DNA from: Desulfitobacterium metallireducens DSM 15288 | GTDB taxonomy: Bacteria; Bacillota; Desulfitobacteriia; Desulfitobacteriales; Desulfitobacteriaceae | Direction of reading: 5' to 3' | DNA: 64,000 nt | NCBI RefSeq assembly: GCF_000231405.2 | Contig: NZ_CP007032.1 | Span: 1,364,001-1,428,000 of the forward strand | Shown here: positions 28,373-37,499 of the stretch, one piece after another | Position numbering within the stretch: position 1 is the first letter of the stretch | How the letters are laid out: the number at the start of each line of letters is the position of its first letter | Notes under the pieces: generated by a model | Database searches by the model: none | What the model was told of the DNA's origin: nothing | The model's input: the letters and a program-made list of their open reading frames with translations, nothing else | Position numbers and translations under genes: made by a program

Positions 28373-30269
28373 GTGCGCCACGCATGGCGATTAACTAGAC
28401 GGTGAAAGTCCGTTATGGGGGTATGTAGCGACCAACCATTAGCTTAAGGCAAGGGTGTCCATCGTGAGGTGGAATCTGAAGGAAGCCGGCGGCAAAGCTC
28501 CGACCCGAGGAACACGAACAGTATCAGGCGCAAAACGTGGGGTAAGGCTGCCATTCAAGCTGAAGCCCAAAAGCTACACGGATACGTTAGCGTAAATGCT
28601 GCGGGTACATGGAACGAAAGTGAATCGTCTTACCGTGGGAGGCCTCACGGACAGGTGGAAACAGAGTAAGAAACCTGGTTGAAACAAGATTTATCGTGAG
28701 GAGTCAGCTGAAGCCATAGTACAGAGGTGGTCTAGACACCGACGGAAGGGTTGAACCAAAGGAGGTGTGGGTCAATGAAAGTTACTGAAAGTGGTAATTC
28801 AAAACACAGACAACTTCGATTCGAAGACTATCTGCAAAGGGTATCTGCGGAACAGAGAGAGTATGCGGAAGTGTGCGCGCCACCTAAGATGACTGAAACC
28901 GACAACACCAACACGAACAAGCAGACAGAAGGCTTGCTTAAGCAAATTCTTAGCGTCGAAAACCTAAACCGAGCTTACAAACAGGTGAAGAGAAATAAAG
29001 GCGCAGGTGGAATCGATGGTATGCAGGTGGATGAACTTCTACCCTTCCTGAAAGAGCACAAGAATGAACTTTTGCAATCCCTCTGGGACGGTAAATACCG
29101 TCCAAAACCCGTACGGAGGGTAGAGATACCCAAAGAGAACGGAAAGACTAGAAAACTGGGAATACCAACAGTCGTAGACCGGTTAATCCAACAAGCGATT
29201 ACTCAAGTCCTGAGCCCCATCTTTGAAGAGCAGTTCTCAAACAACAGTTTTGGATTCCGACCGAACCGCAGTGCTCATGATGCACTGTTGAAATGCCAGG
29301 GTCATATTACAGAAGGATACAAATATGTAGTAGACATGGACTTAGAGAAATACTTTGATACGGTCAACCAGAGCAAACTGATTCAAATTCTGTCTGAGAC
29401 AATAAAAGACGGGCGAGTCATCTCACTCATCCACAAATTCCTAAGAGCAGGAGTTATGGTGGATGGTTTGTTTGAGGAAAGCCCCGAGGGCGTACCGCAA
29501 GGCGGACCCCTTAGTCCCTTACTTGGAAACATTATGCTCAATGAATGTGACCACGAGTTGGAAAAGCGAGGGCATAGATTTGTGCGTTATGCAGACGATA
29601 TGATGATTTTTTGCAAAAGCAAGAAAGCAGCAAAGCGTGCGCTTGACCATATACTTCCGTTCATCGAAGGGAAGTTATTTCTCAAGGTAAACAGGGAGAA
29701 AACTAAGATCTCGCACGTAAACTATGTAAAGTATTTGGGATATAGCTTTTACATCTACAGAGGATTTGGGCGACTGAGAATCCATCCTAAAAGCATCCAG
29801 AAACTCAAAGATAAAATCCGAGAAGTGACTGGACGGAGCAACGGGATGGGAATCGAAGAACGGAGAACAAAACTCAACCAGATAGTGCGAGGCTGGACGA
29901 ACTACTTTAAACTGGCCGACGCTAGAAATCTACTTAAGACACTGGATGAGTGGCTAAGAAGTCGCATACGGATGGTTACCTGGAAGCGATGGAAGAGAAC
30001 CCGAACGCGATTTGAAAACCTCAAGAAAGTAGGTATACAAGAGGAACAAGCGTGGATGTGGGCAAACACAAGAAAAGGCTATTGGCGTACTGCCCATAGC
30101 CCGATTTTGACAAAAGCCTTATCCAATAAGCGTTTCGAACGGATTGGATATCTCAGTTTTAGTTATTCTGCGAAGTAACGCGTAAACTTTGGAAGCGCCG
30201 TATACCGAACGGTACGTACGGTGCTGTGGGAGGTCGGCTGACCAAATAATGGTCAGCCTCCTACCCGAT
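28373..30269 (+). mobile_element. Group II intron with maturase, class C-like
   Basis: The 5' end reads GTGCGCC, and the 5' ribozyme part has strings typical of class IIC introns such as the Oceanobacillus one (TTAGCTTAAGGCAAGGGTG, GGAATCTGAAGGAAGC, CGAGGAACACGAAC). Domain V/VI features lie after the maturase gene: AAGCGCCGTATACCG with CGGTACGTACGGTGCT, then GGTCGGCTGACC with GGTCAGCCTCCTACCCGAT. The 3' boundary is taken at the AT ending CTACCCGAT (30269). It sits right after a terminator hairpin between convergent genes, the known preference of class C introns. Exact ends are uncertain by a few bases. Confidence 0.88.
28775..30178 (+). CDS. ltrA: Group II intron reverse transcriptase/maturase
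   Basis: 467 residues from ATG 28775, chosen because AAAGGAGGTG lies 7 nt upstream. Reverse transcriptase blocks 1-7 are intact: RRVEIPKENGKTRKLGIP, NSFGFRPNRSAHDAL, DLEKYFDTVNQ, GVPQGGPLSPLLGNI and the catalytic RYADDMM. A GIIM maturase domain follows (IVRGWTNYFKLADARN). No HNH endonuclease domain is visible after it, as in class C-like introns. The reading frame is uninterrupted, so the element may be active. Confidence 0.95.
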   Translation: MKVTESGNSKHRQLRFEDYLQRVSAEQREYAEVCAPPKMTETDNTNTNKQTEGLLKQILSVENLNRAYKQVKRNKGAGGIDGMQVDELLPFLKEHKNELLQSLWDGKYRPKPVRRVEIPKENGKTRKLGIPTVVDRLIQQAITQVLSPIFEEQFSNNSFGFRPNRSAHDALLKCQGHITEGYKYVVDMDLEKYFDTVNQSKLIQILSETIKDGRVISLIHKFLRAGVMVDGLFEESPEGVPQGGPLSPLLGNIMLNECDHELEKRGHRFVRYADDMMIFCKSKKAAKRALDHILPFIEGKLFLKVNREKTKISHVNYVKYLGYSFYIYRGFGRLRIHPKSIQKLKDKIREVTGRSNGMGIEERRTKLNQIVRGWTNYFKLADARNLLKTLDEWLRSRIRMVTWKRWKRTRTRFENLKKVGIQEEQAWMWANTRKGYWRTAHSPILTKALSNKRFERIGYLSFSYSAK

Positions 30270-30283
30270 TTCAATCATAAATG

Positions 30284-30553
30284 CTAATGAAAGACTGTCC
30301 AGAGTCCATAAAACATTATTCCATTGATAAAAAGGAGAAGGGGGACACCAATTCTAAATTTTGAATGCTTTGTTTTATGATGAAAAATGTTCATTCCAAG
30401 AAAGACTCCTAAGGCTCCTCCGAGCAAAGCCACACCTAGAAGTCTCGCTTCAGAAATTCGCCAGAGGCCTTTCTTAGCACGATTCTTATCCGTGCCCATA
30501 AGTAAACATGTAACTAGATTCCATATGAGGAGCACTATGTTGAAAGTTTGCAT
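30284..30553 (-). CDS. DUF1294 family small membrane protein
   Basis: 89 residues with three or so hydrophobic helices and the family pattern (MGTDKNRAKKGLWRISEARLLGVALLGGALGVFLGM, then FHHKTKHSKFRIGVPLL). Function unknown. It ends 14 bp from the intron and begins 3 bp after the next reverse-strand gene ends, so the two form an operon. Confidence 0.85.
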   Translation of the reverse strand: MQTFNIVLLIWNLVTCLLMGTDKNRAKKGLWRISEARLLGVALLGGALGVFLGMNIFHHKTKHSKFRIGVPLLLFINGIMFYGLWTVFH

Positions 30554-30556
30554 TGA

Positions 30557-30859
30557 TTAATCTTCTTTCGAAAAAGCGACAAAAGAGGAGATCAGAATAG
30601 AATTTCCTGTGGCAAAATAGGCTATACGCAGAGCCTCGGCAATTTCTTGATCAGATGCCCCAATTGCACGTGCTTGTTGAGCTAGAGAGGAAACGCCTTG
30701 GTCTGCTCCATGAGCAGCATCAAGAGCTAAAGCAATCAGCGTTTTGGTTTTCGGATCGAGTGCTCCATTCCCCATAGATAGTCCCATAATCTTTTCTATA
30801 GCTTGAGCAAATTCTGGATCATTTTGTTCTAGTGCTTTCAAAAAAGGGGGTAAAGGCAT
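30557..30859 (-). CDS. Carboxymuconolactone decarboxylase-like (AhpD-fold) protein lacking the CxxC motif
   Basis: 100 residues from ATG 30859, where GGAGGAG lies 7 nt upstream; a longer frame to 30922 has no ribosome site. The helical AhpD fold pattern is clear (DPKTKTLIALALDAAHGADQGVSSLAQQARAIGASDQEIAEALRIAYFATGNSILIS). The position usually occupied by Cys-x-x-Cys reads Ala-Asp-Gln-Gly, and the protein contains no cysteine. It therefore cannot do AhpD-type thiol chemistry and may be a structural or ligand-binding variant. Upstream of DUF1294 in the same unit. Confidence 0.78.
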   Translation of the reverse strand: MPLPPFLKALEQNDPEFAQAIEKIMGLSMGNGALDPKTKTLIALALDAAHGADQGVSSLAQQARAIGASDQEIAEALRIAYFATGNSILISSFVAFSKED

Positions 30860-30982
30860 AATAAACTCCTCCAATTCATAGATTTCTAATTTAAAGATAA
30901 CAAGCTGTACGTATTTAGTCAAAGGGAGTATGAAAATTAAGACGAAGGGAAATCTAATATGAATAGGAAAGGGGGATTTCTT

Positions 30983-31120
30983 GTGTCAAAACCAAAAGGA
31001 AAAGATAAGATTATTGATGTCCAAAGGAAAAAAACGATAATACATTATGATAAAATTCCTCCCTTTGATACCGCGTATAACGATACAATTGGTAAATCCG
31101 ATTCCAAGGAACGTACTTAG
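30983..31120 (+). CDS. Small hypothetical protein, 45 residues
   Basis: GTG 30983 is preceded by AAAGGGGG at about 7 nt and gives a highly charged 45-residue peptide (starts MSKPKGKDKIIDVQRKK, ends SKERT). An inverted repeat follows 57 bp later. No family recognised. The good ribosome site and lysine-rich composition support it, but it is short enough that chance cannot be excluded. Confidence 0.5.
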   Translation: MSKPKGKDKIIDVQRKKTIIHYDKIPPFDTAYNDTIGKSDSKERT

Positions 31121-31176
31121 TTTCTAGGTGACTTTATCTAATCATCAATTCTCTATTTCAGTATAGTAACTCTCAA

Positions 31177-31206
31177 GGCCTTGAGTAGAACCTCAAGGCC
31201 TATTCT
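31177..31206 (+). terminator. Probable terminator after the small gene
   Basis: AGGCCTTGA (31177-31185) pairs with TCAAGGCCT (31193-31201), followed by ATTCTT. The left arm lies inside a self-complementary CTCAAGGCCTTGAG. Confidence 0.6.
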
Positions 31207-31382
31207 TAATCTAAAAGCATAAAGCTTATCGTTTGATCGAATAAGTTCATAAACAATTTATCATACCTTATCAGTTAGAATTTATACCCAATATAGGTTA
31301 TTTATCTTAAATATGATAGTATGAAACTAGAGGCTAGAGTTCAATTTACGTGAAAAGTAATACATAAAGAGGAAGGGTCTTA

Positions 31383-32543
31383 TTGATTGTTATCGCTATT
31401 TTAATTATTATCCTTCTTTATGGGGGAATAAACTATTGGATCGGGATTCGAGCTTGGCAAGGGCTTTTTAGATATTTCCCTCATGCCATCAAGTACCGTC
31501 CTTTGTACTGGTCCATTTATATTCTTATTGTATTTTCCTATATTATCGGTCGTTTTATTCAAGACTATCTTTCCGCCAATATCAATCGTTTTATAGCTTA
31601 CCTTGGTGCCTATTGGCTAGCAACGATGTTCTATGCTGTTTTGTTTCTTTTTCTTTTTGAAGTCATAAAAAGAGTGAACCAATTCGTCCAAGTTATTCCG
31701 GCTAAAATTGTAAGGCAACCCATTTTTCAGATGGCCTTTAGTATACTATTCATTGTCAGTGTTAGCGGAATATTGGTATATGGAACTTGGAACGCGCAAA
31801 ATCCAAGAATACAGCACTATGATCTTCAGATGGATAAAAGTGCCTCTAATTTGAAAACTCTTCATGTTGTAATGGTTTCCGATATTCATCTTGGTACCAT
31901 GAATCAGAATAAATTGTTAAACGGTCTCATTACGCGGGTTAAGGCTCTTGAACCCGATATGATCGTTTTTGTTGGGGATACCTTTGATGAAAATGTTGAA
32001 GTCTTTGTCGAGCAGAAGATGGCCATTCCTTTACAGTCTTTAAGAGCCCCTTATGGAATCTATGCTGTTCTTGGGAACCATGAATACATAAGCAATCATC
32101 CTGAAGAGGCGATTCATTATCTCGAAGAAGCCGGAATTAAAGTGCTCCGTGACGAAACGGTCGAAATCGCGGGTAGTTTTAAATTAGTCGGCCGAGATGA
32201 TCTTAATGGATCACGTTTTAGCGGTCAAAAACGAGCTGATTTAATAACACTACTTCAAGATAGCAATCGTCAACTTCCTGTTATTGTCTTAGATCATCAG
32301 CCCTCCCATTTAGAGGAACCAGAACAAGCGGGAGTTGATCTTCAACTGTCCGGACATACGCACCGGGGTCAAATTTGGCCTGCTGAATGGATAACTGGGC
32401 GAATTTTTGAAAAAGATTGGGGACTTTTAGAAAAAGGTCCTTTCCATTTGATTGTCTCGGATGGGTATGGGACGTGGGGACCTCCTATTCGCATTGGTAA
32501 TCATCCTGAAATCGTAGATTTGCAAATTCAGTTTAAACCCTAA
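31383..32543 (+). CDS. Membrane-anchored metallophosphoesterase
   Basis: 386 residues from TTG 31383 (AGGAAGG upstream). About four N-terminal helices (residues 1-145) precede a calcineurin-like phosphoesterase domain with all five blocks: MVSDIHLG, FVGDTFDE, LGNHEY, LDHQPSH and LSGHTHRGQIWP. Related proteins such as YkuE act on the cytoplasmic or external face on lipid or nucleotide phosphoesters. Only 50 bp separate it from the ABC exporter genes, so it may be their operon leader. Confidence 0.9.
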   Translation: MIVIAILIIILLYGGINYWIGIRAWQGLFRYFPHAIKYRPLYWSIYILIVFSYIIGRFIQDYLSANINRFIAYLGAYWLATMFYAVLFLFLFEVIKRVNQFVQVIPAKIVRQPIFQMAFSILFIVSVSGILVYGTWNAQNPRIQHYDLQMDKSASNLKTLHVVMVSDIHLGTMNQNKLLNGLITRVKALEPDMIVFVGDTFDENVEVFVEQKMAIPLQSLRAPYGIYAVLGNHEYISNHPEEAIHYLEEAGIKVLRDETVEIAGSFKLVGRDDLNGSRFSGQKRADLITLLQDSNRQLPVIVLDHQPSHLEEPEQAGVDLQLSGHTHRGQIWPAEWITGRIFEKDWGLLEKGPFHLIVSDGYGTWGPPIRIGNHPEIVDLQIQFKP

Positions 32544-32593
32544 AAAGCACGTTGAACCTTAAAGAATGCTTCGAACGGATGAAAGGATTTTTT

Positions 32594-34375
32594 ATGCGTT
32601 TGTTTTTAGATTTACTTTGGTTTTTTAAACAAGAAAAGAAGAGTTACCTAATAGGGATATCTATTCTGATCCTAGTTGCTATCATCAACCTTTATCCGCC
32701 GTATGTGGTGGGTAAAATCGTTGATGAAATCAGTTCCCAAACGCTTACTCTGGAGTTGCTTTGGCCCTGGATGGTTTCGCTATTCATCAGTGGGGTGCTT
32801 GTCTATGTCCTGCGTTATGTGTGGCGATTGATGATCTTCGGGGCTGCCATTCGTTTGAGCCGTTTACTCCGTAATCGGCTTTTTGAGCATTTTACTCGTA
32901 TGTCACCAGGCTTCTATCACAAACACCGCACGGGAGATTTAATGGCTCATGCCACGAATGACATTCAAGCCATTGAGATGACAGCAGGTCAGGGTGTCCT
33001 AACGTTAGTGGATTCACTGGTGACTGGAGGGTCGGTCATTTTTTCGATGTCCTATTTTTTAAGTTGGAAACTCACTGTGATTACTCTTTCACTGATGCCT
33101 ATAATGGCTTGTGCTACTAGTCATTACGGAACAATTCTTCATGAGCGTTTCTACAAAGCTCAAGAGGCTTTTAGCAGTTTAAATGATAAAGTTCAAGAAA
33201 ATATCTCTGGTGCTCGCGTCGTTAAAGCATTCGGACAGCAAAAAGCAGAAATTCGCGCTTTCCGCGACCTATCCTCAGAGGTGGTTGTTAAAAATATGGC
33301 TGTTGCTAAAGTCGATTCTTTATTTGATCCTACCATTATGCTCATTGTGGGTTTTTCCTATTTTCTTGCCATAGCTTTTGGATCCAAAGATGTCATTCAG
33401 GATCGACTTACCCTTGGACAACTTACTCAGTTCACGTTATACCTTGGCCAGTTTATTTGGCCAATGCTTGCGTTTGGCTGGCTTTTTAATATCGTTGAAA
33501 GAGGAAGGGCCTCCTATGATCGAGTTAGCATTTTGCTCAAAATTGAACCCGCAGTTAAAGACATTGAACGCTTAGATGATCAGGTTGCCACAAGTAATCT
33601 AATTTCCAGTGGAAATCTAATCGTCTCGATTCGATCGTTCCATTATTCAGAGCAAAAACAACCCGCACTTCAAGATATCCATTTCACTCTTCCAAAAGGG
33701 AAGACTCTGGGTATTGCGGGGAAAACAGGGGGCGGGAAAACGACACTTTTCCGCTTACTCATGCGTGAGTTCGATGGCATTAACGGTACGATTCAAATCG
33801 GAGAAAAACGGATTGCGGAAATTCCGCTTTTATCTCTGCGTTCTACATTAGGTTATGTCCCGCAAGAGCATTTTCTCTTTTCGACAACTCTTGCAGAAAA
33901 TATAGGCTTTGGGAGACCTGGCTCTAGCTTGGAAGAGATCAAGGAAGCAGCATTGCTCGCTTGTATCCATGAAGATATTGAACGGTTCAAGGAAGGATAT
34001 GCAACGCTTGTGGGCGATCGCGGGGTAACGCTATCGGGCGGTCAGAAGCAAAGAGTATCGATCGCTCGTGCTCTTTTACTTGATCCTGAAATCTTGATTC
34101 TCGACGATTCTTTGTCTGCGGTTGATGCTCGAACAGAAAAAACGATACTTGAATCTTTACGTAAGAATCGTCTGGGTAAAACCACTCTTATTTCAGCTCA
34201 TCGTTTAAGTGCGATTGAACATGCCGATATGATCCTTATTTTACAAGAGGGGAAAATATTGGAGCAGGGAACTCACAGCGACCTTCTTCAATATAATGGG
34301 TGGTATGCTCAGACTTATCGTGCTCAGCAACTTGAAAGTCAGATCGAGGAAGGAGAGATATCAAATGGCGATTGA
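32594..34375 (+). CDS. ABC exporter half-transporter, degenerate-site subunit (YheI/LmrC-like)
   Basis: 593 residues from ATG 32594, where AAAGGA lies 6 nt upstream; an in-frame TTG/ATG upstream has no better site. Six-helix transmembrane domain (about 15-310), then the nucleotide-binding domain: Walker A GKTGGGKTT, signature LSGGQKQR, Walker B ILILDDSLSAVD and the H-loop SAHRLS. The catalytic glutamate after Walker B is aspartate, as in the degenerate subunit of heterodimeric exporters. Its partner is encoded next, overlapping by 11 bp. Probably a multidrug or lipid-linked exporter. Confidence 0.93.
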   Translation: MRLFLDLLWFFKQEKKSYLIGISILILVAIINLYPPYVVGKIVDEISSQTLTLELLWPWMVSLFISGVLVYVLRYVWRLMIFGAAIRLSRLLRNRLFEHFTRMSPGFYHKHRTGDLMAHATNDIQAIEMTAGQGVLTLVDSLVTGGSVIFSMSYFLSWKLTVITLSLMPIMACATSHYGTILHERFYKAQEAFSSLNDKVQENISGARVVKAFGQQKAEIRAFRDLSSEVVVKNMAVAKVDSLFDPTIMLIVGFSYFLAIAFGSKDVIQDRLTLGQLTQFTLYLGQFIWPMLAFGWLFNIVERGRASYDRVSILLKIEPAVKDIERLDDQVATSNLISSGNLIVSIRSFHYSEQKQPALQDIHFTLPKGKTLGIAGKTGGGKTTLFRLLMREFDGINGTIQIGEKRIAEIPLLSLRSTLGYVPQEHFLFSTTLAENIGFGRPGSSLEEIKEAALLACIHEDIERFKEGYATLVGDRGVTLSGGQKQRVSIARALLLDPEILILDDSLSAVDARTEKTILESLRKNRLGKTTLISAHRLSAIEHADMILILQEGKILEQGTHSDLLQYNGWYAQTYRAQQLESQIEEGEISNGD

Positions 34376-36188
34376 TACCTTATCTGAACCTCAAAAAGAT
34401 CATGATGTTCGTTCTCTTGTGAATCAACGCTCCGTTCTTATGCGTTTACTTCGTTACTTGAGACCCCATATTAAACCCTTAATCTACGCCTTTAGTATCC
34501 TCTTGTGTGCAACGGCAGCCGATGTGGCTGGTCCTGTTCTCATCAGAATTTTTATAGATGATTTTTTAGCTCCTCGTATCTTTGACATCACTGCCCTCAT
34601 TATGTTAGGAGGGGGCTACCTGGGACTGGTTCTTCTCTCAGCAGTGCTTCATTACCGACAACTTGTTGCTTTTAACCAAATTGCGCTGAAAATCATTCAG
34701 ACCCTACGCGTTGAAGTATTCAGCAAAGTTCAGTTCTTGGGCCTTCGTTTTTTTGACTTTACCCCAGGAGGTGCGCTGGTTTCTCGTATCACCAATGACA
34801 CTGAAGCGATTAAAGAGCTCTATCTGGGTGTGCTCTCGACTTATGTACAAAATATTGTTTTCCTGTGTGGTATTTTCATTGCAATGTTTGTCCTCGATGT
34901 CCGCTTGGCCACTCTCTGTTTGATTTTCCTCCCCTTGATTTTACTCTTGATGCAAATCTATCGAATTTTTAGTTCGCGAGTCTATCGTGTACTTCGAAAA
35001 CAACTTAGCCAGCTTAATGCTAAACTCAACGAAACCTTACAAGGGATGAACATCGTTCAAGCGATGAATCAGGAAAAACGCTTTCGTCATGAGTTTAGTA
35101 AAATCAATGAGAGTTACTATCAGTCTGCGCTCCTAAATATAAAACTTGATTCTGTCTTAATGCGACCCGCGGTTGACGTCCTCTATACATTGGCCTTTAT
35201 TATCGTCCTGAGCTACTTTGGACTTCAGTCTCTAACTGGTCCGGTTGAAATCGGGATCATCTATGCCTTCATCAATTACTTGGACCGTTTTTTTGAGCCG
35301 GTTAATATGATGATGATGCGCCTTTCCCAGTTGCAACAGGCGATAGTTGCAGCTGAGCGGGTTTTTGGGTTGATGGATGATGTTCATCTTGCGCCAGGGC
35401 AGAAACCGGATATTGCTCAGTATGAAAAGTCGCCTAAGACCTCAGAATGTAGACCTAAAATTGAAGAAGGGAAAATTGAATTCCATAACGTTAGCTTTTC
35501 TTATGACGGAGTGACAGAAGTTCTTAAAAACATCACTTTTACTGTTGAACCAGGACAGACGGTAGCTCTTGTCGGGCATACTGGGAGCGGGAAGAGTACA
35601 ATCTCCAATCTTCTCATGCGTTTTTATCCTCTCAACCAAGGAGAAATACGGATTGATGGTATTCCTCTGATGGACTATTCGGAGGAAGAAATTCGTTTAA
35701 AAATCGGCCTTGTTGCCCAAGATCCGTTCCTTTTCGCTGGAGATGTGGCTCAGAACATTCGTCTCGAGCGCCCGGAAATTACGCCAGAAGATGTGCGTGC
35801 AGCGGCGCATTTTGTCCAGGCTGATGAATTTATTGGAAGGCTTCCTCTAGGCTATGATGAACCTGTCGGTGAACGGGGAGCGACCTTCTCCAGTGGACAA
35901 CGCCAGCTTCTTTGCTTCGCCCGGACCATGGCAGGCAACCCCAAAATATTAATTCTTGATGAAGCAACAGCCAATGTTGATACTGAGACAGAATTAGGAA
36001 TTCAAACGGCTTTAAACAAAATGCGTCTGGGGCGTACCACTGTGGCGATCGCGCATCGACTTTCGACGATACAAGACGCGGATTTAATCCTCGTCCTTCA
36101 TCGTGGGCAAATCGTTGAAAGAGGAAATCATAACGAGCTTTTAGGTTTGAAAGGACTTTATTATAAAATGTTCTTACTTCAACAGTGA
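34365..36188 (+). CDS. ABC exporter half-transporter, catalytic subunit (YheH/LmrD-like)
   Basis: 608 residues from ATG 34365 with AAGGAGAG 7 nt upstream. Six-helix membrane domain (about 45-330), then nucleotide-binding domain: Walker A GHTGSGKST, Walker B ILILDEATANVD with the catalytic Glu, and IAHRLSTI. The signature motif is FSSGQRQL rather than LSGGQ, so the composite site formed with the partner's Walker motifs is the weaker one, complementing the degenerate Walker B of the other subunit. Translationally coupled to the upstream gene by the 11-bp overlap. Confidence 0.93.
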   Translation: MAIDTLSEPQKDHDVRSLVNQRSVLMRLLRYLRPHIKPLIYAFSILLCATAADVAGPVLIRIFIDDFLAPRIFDITALIMLGGGYLGLVLLSAVLHYRQLVAFNQIALKIIQTLRVEVFSKVQFLGLRFFDFTPGGALVSRITNDTEAIKELYLGVLSTYVQNIVFLCGIFIAMFVLDVRLATLCLIFLPLILLLMQIYRIFSSRVYRVLRKQLSQLNAKLNETLQGMNIVQAMNQEKRFRHEFSKINESYYQSALLNIKLDSVLMRPAVDVLYTLAFIIVLSYFGLQSLTGPVEIGIIYAFINYLDRFFEPVNMMMMRLSQLQQAIVAAERVFGLMDDVHLAPGQKPDIAQYEKSPKTSECRPKIEEGKIEFHNVSFSYDGVTEVLKNITFTVEPGQTVALVGHTGSGKSTISNLLMRFYPLNQGEIRIDGIPLMDYSEEEIRLKIGLVAQDPFLFAGDVAQNIRLERPEITPEDVRAAAHFVQADEFIGRLPLGYDEPVGERGATFSSGQRQLLCFARTMAGNPKILILDEATANVDTETELGIQTALNKMRLGRTTVAIAHRLSTIQDADLILVLHRGQIVERGNHNELLGLKGLYYKMFLLQQ

Positions 36189-36305
36189 GTAGCTCAAGTT
36201 ACCACTACAAATCGAAGGTGTTAATCGATAAATGGTACCATCCTAAAGATATCTTGATCAATAAGATGGGTTCCACAATTGCAACGTATGCCGGCAAAGA
36301 GGGAA

Positions 36306-36725
36306 TCATAGTTGCGTTTTAACTATTGTTTTATTTGAGAGATTGATCCCTTTACATGCTAAGTTCTCTAGGCATTCTTGAAGATATTCAGGATCATGCT
36401 CTGGATAAACACAAGCGTTCGACTCCTTTTCAACCTTGCCTATTCGTTCCTTACTCAAGATATCCGTTTCGAGATGAGAACAATTTTTCCCACGGTATTT
36501 TGGTTGAAGCCAGAGGGGCTCTACTTGATACCCCCTCTTTTCCATCTCTTTTATTACTTCCATGTGATAATGATAGAGTTTTAGGTAGGAATGTTTAAAT
36601 ACATAATCAACGGTCGCATGTTTTTTTCCCCAACCCTTTCCTCTAAGGGCACAACATTCACGATGCTGGCCTAAGAGTTGCTGACGGGGGAGATAGGGAA
36701 GCAAGGCTTCGTGCCACAGACGCAT
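36306..36725 (-). CDS. Pyrimidine dimer DNA glycosylase-like protein (TIGR02328 family)
   Basis: 139 residues beginning MRLWHEALLPYLPRQQLLGQHREC, followed by RGKGWGKKHATVDYVFKH and an EMEKRGYQVEPLW...YRG region. This is the pattern of the TIGR02328 family, assigned to the T4 endonuclease V-type pyrimidine dimer DNA glycosylase superfamily. Repair of UV lesions is the family expectation and is unproven for most members. Single gene on the reverse strand. Confidence 0.8.
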   Translation of the reverse strand: MRLWHEALLPYLPRQQLLGQHRECCALRGKGWGKKHATVDYVFKHSYLKLYHYHMEVIKEMEKRGYQVEPLWLQPKYRGKNCSHLETDILSKERIGKVEKESNACVYPEHDPEYLQECLENLACKGINLSNKTIVKTQL

Positions 36726-36820
36726 TCAAATCACATCCTAACTCTTATATTTTTATTCATATTCAGAAATCTTGTCTCATACGCTTTAGTAAAACGTTCA
36801 CCAGAAAGTGGGAGGGTGCG

Positions 36821-37099
36821 ATGACTAAAGAAGATGAGATTTTAGATTTTTTAGAGGCGCGTATGTTTGCCCCTATTCTTAATTCTCCAGCCACGTCTGA
36901 ACGGTTTAAAAAAGCGACACGAGGCTTAAGACTTCGCCTTAAGCAACGTGATGCGCAGGGAATGGTTCAGTATTTCTGGAACACCGTCGTCGACGCCAAT
37001 GCTAAACATGCAAACTATGGACGGATGTGTCAAAATGAGAAAATTCTCGAGTTTGAAGAAGTTGTTAATGATTTCCGCGTGAAATTTAAAGAACTTTGA
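36821..37099 (+). CDS. Hypothetical protein, 92 residues
   Basis: GGGAGGG lies 6 nt before the ATG. The product is helical, charged and without membrane segments (MTKEDEILDFLEARMFAPILNSP at the start, LRLRLKQRDAQGMVQYFWNTVV in the middle). The composition and terminator support a real gene; I do not recognise the family. Confidence 0.7.
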   Translation: MTKEDEILDFLEARMFAPILNSPATSERFKKATRGLRLRLKQRDAQGMVQYFWNTVVDANAKHANYGRMCQNEKILEFEEVVNDFRVKFKEL

Positions 37100-37119
37100 T
37101 AACGAAAATAGTGAAAATA

Positions 37120-37154
37120 AAGTCTCGCTTCGATGTAAAGCGAGACTTTTACTT
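37120..37154 (+). terminator. Terminator between convergent small genes
   Basis: AAAGTCTCGCTT pairs with AAGCGAGACTTT, with a T tail; likely works for the plus-strand gene and perhaps for the converging PspC gene. Confidence 0.85.
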
Positions 37155-37191
37155 TATATTATCTTAGACGAAAACAACGTTTCTTACAAAC

Positions 37192-37377
37192 TTAATAAGG
37201 TTCATTGGGAATAAGCACCCACGCTACAAGATAAGCCAATACACCAGCTCCTGCTCCAAAAACTGCGATAATCATCACTAAGCGAATCAATGTAGGATCT
37301 AAATCAAGATATTCTCCTAAACCAGCACATACCCCACCTATCATTTTATTTTGCCGTGACCGATAAAGTCTTTTCAT
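37192..37377 (-). CDS. PspC domain protein
   Basis: 61 residues: KRLYRSRQNKMIGGVCAGLGEYLDLDPTLIRL followed by one hydrophobic helix and WVLIPNEP, the whole PspC domain and nothing more. GGAGGCG precedes the ATG. PspC proteins are linked to envelope stress responses; this stand-alone short form is common in Firmicutes. Confidence 0.93.
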   Translation of the reverse strand: MKRLYRSRQNKMIGGVCAGLGEYLDLDPTLIRLVMIIAVFGAGAGVLAYLVAWVLIPNEPY

Positions 37378-37499
37378 TCTGTTCGCCTCCTTACCTATAA
37401 CTACGTATTACAGTCTAAAATGTTTCAACGTGACTTATTGACGTATAAATTTTCTGCCTTAACACAAAACTATAAATATTATAATAAGGAGGTGCTTTC

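Noticed and set aside
28469-28669. 66-residue open frame in the 5' part of the group II intron
   Set aside because: It lies in the ribozyme domains I-III, which are conserved as RNA; the composition is that of structured RNA read as protein.
36185-36322. A 45-codon open frame directly after the second ABC exporter gene, reading VLIDKWYHPKDILINK in part
   Set aside because: It has no ribosome site, overlaps the converging glycosylase-like gene and begins inside the exporter stop codon. Protein-like composition alone is not enough.
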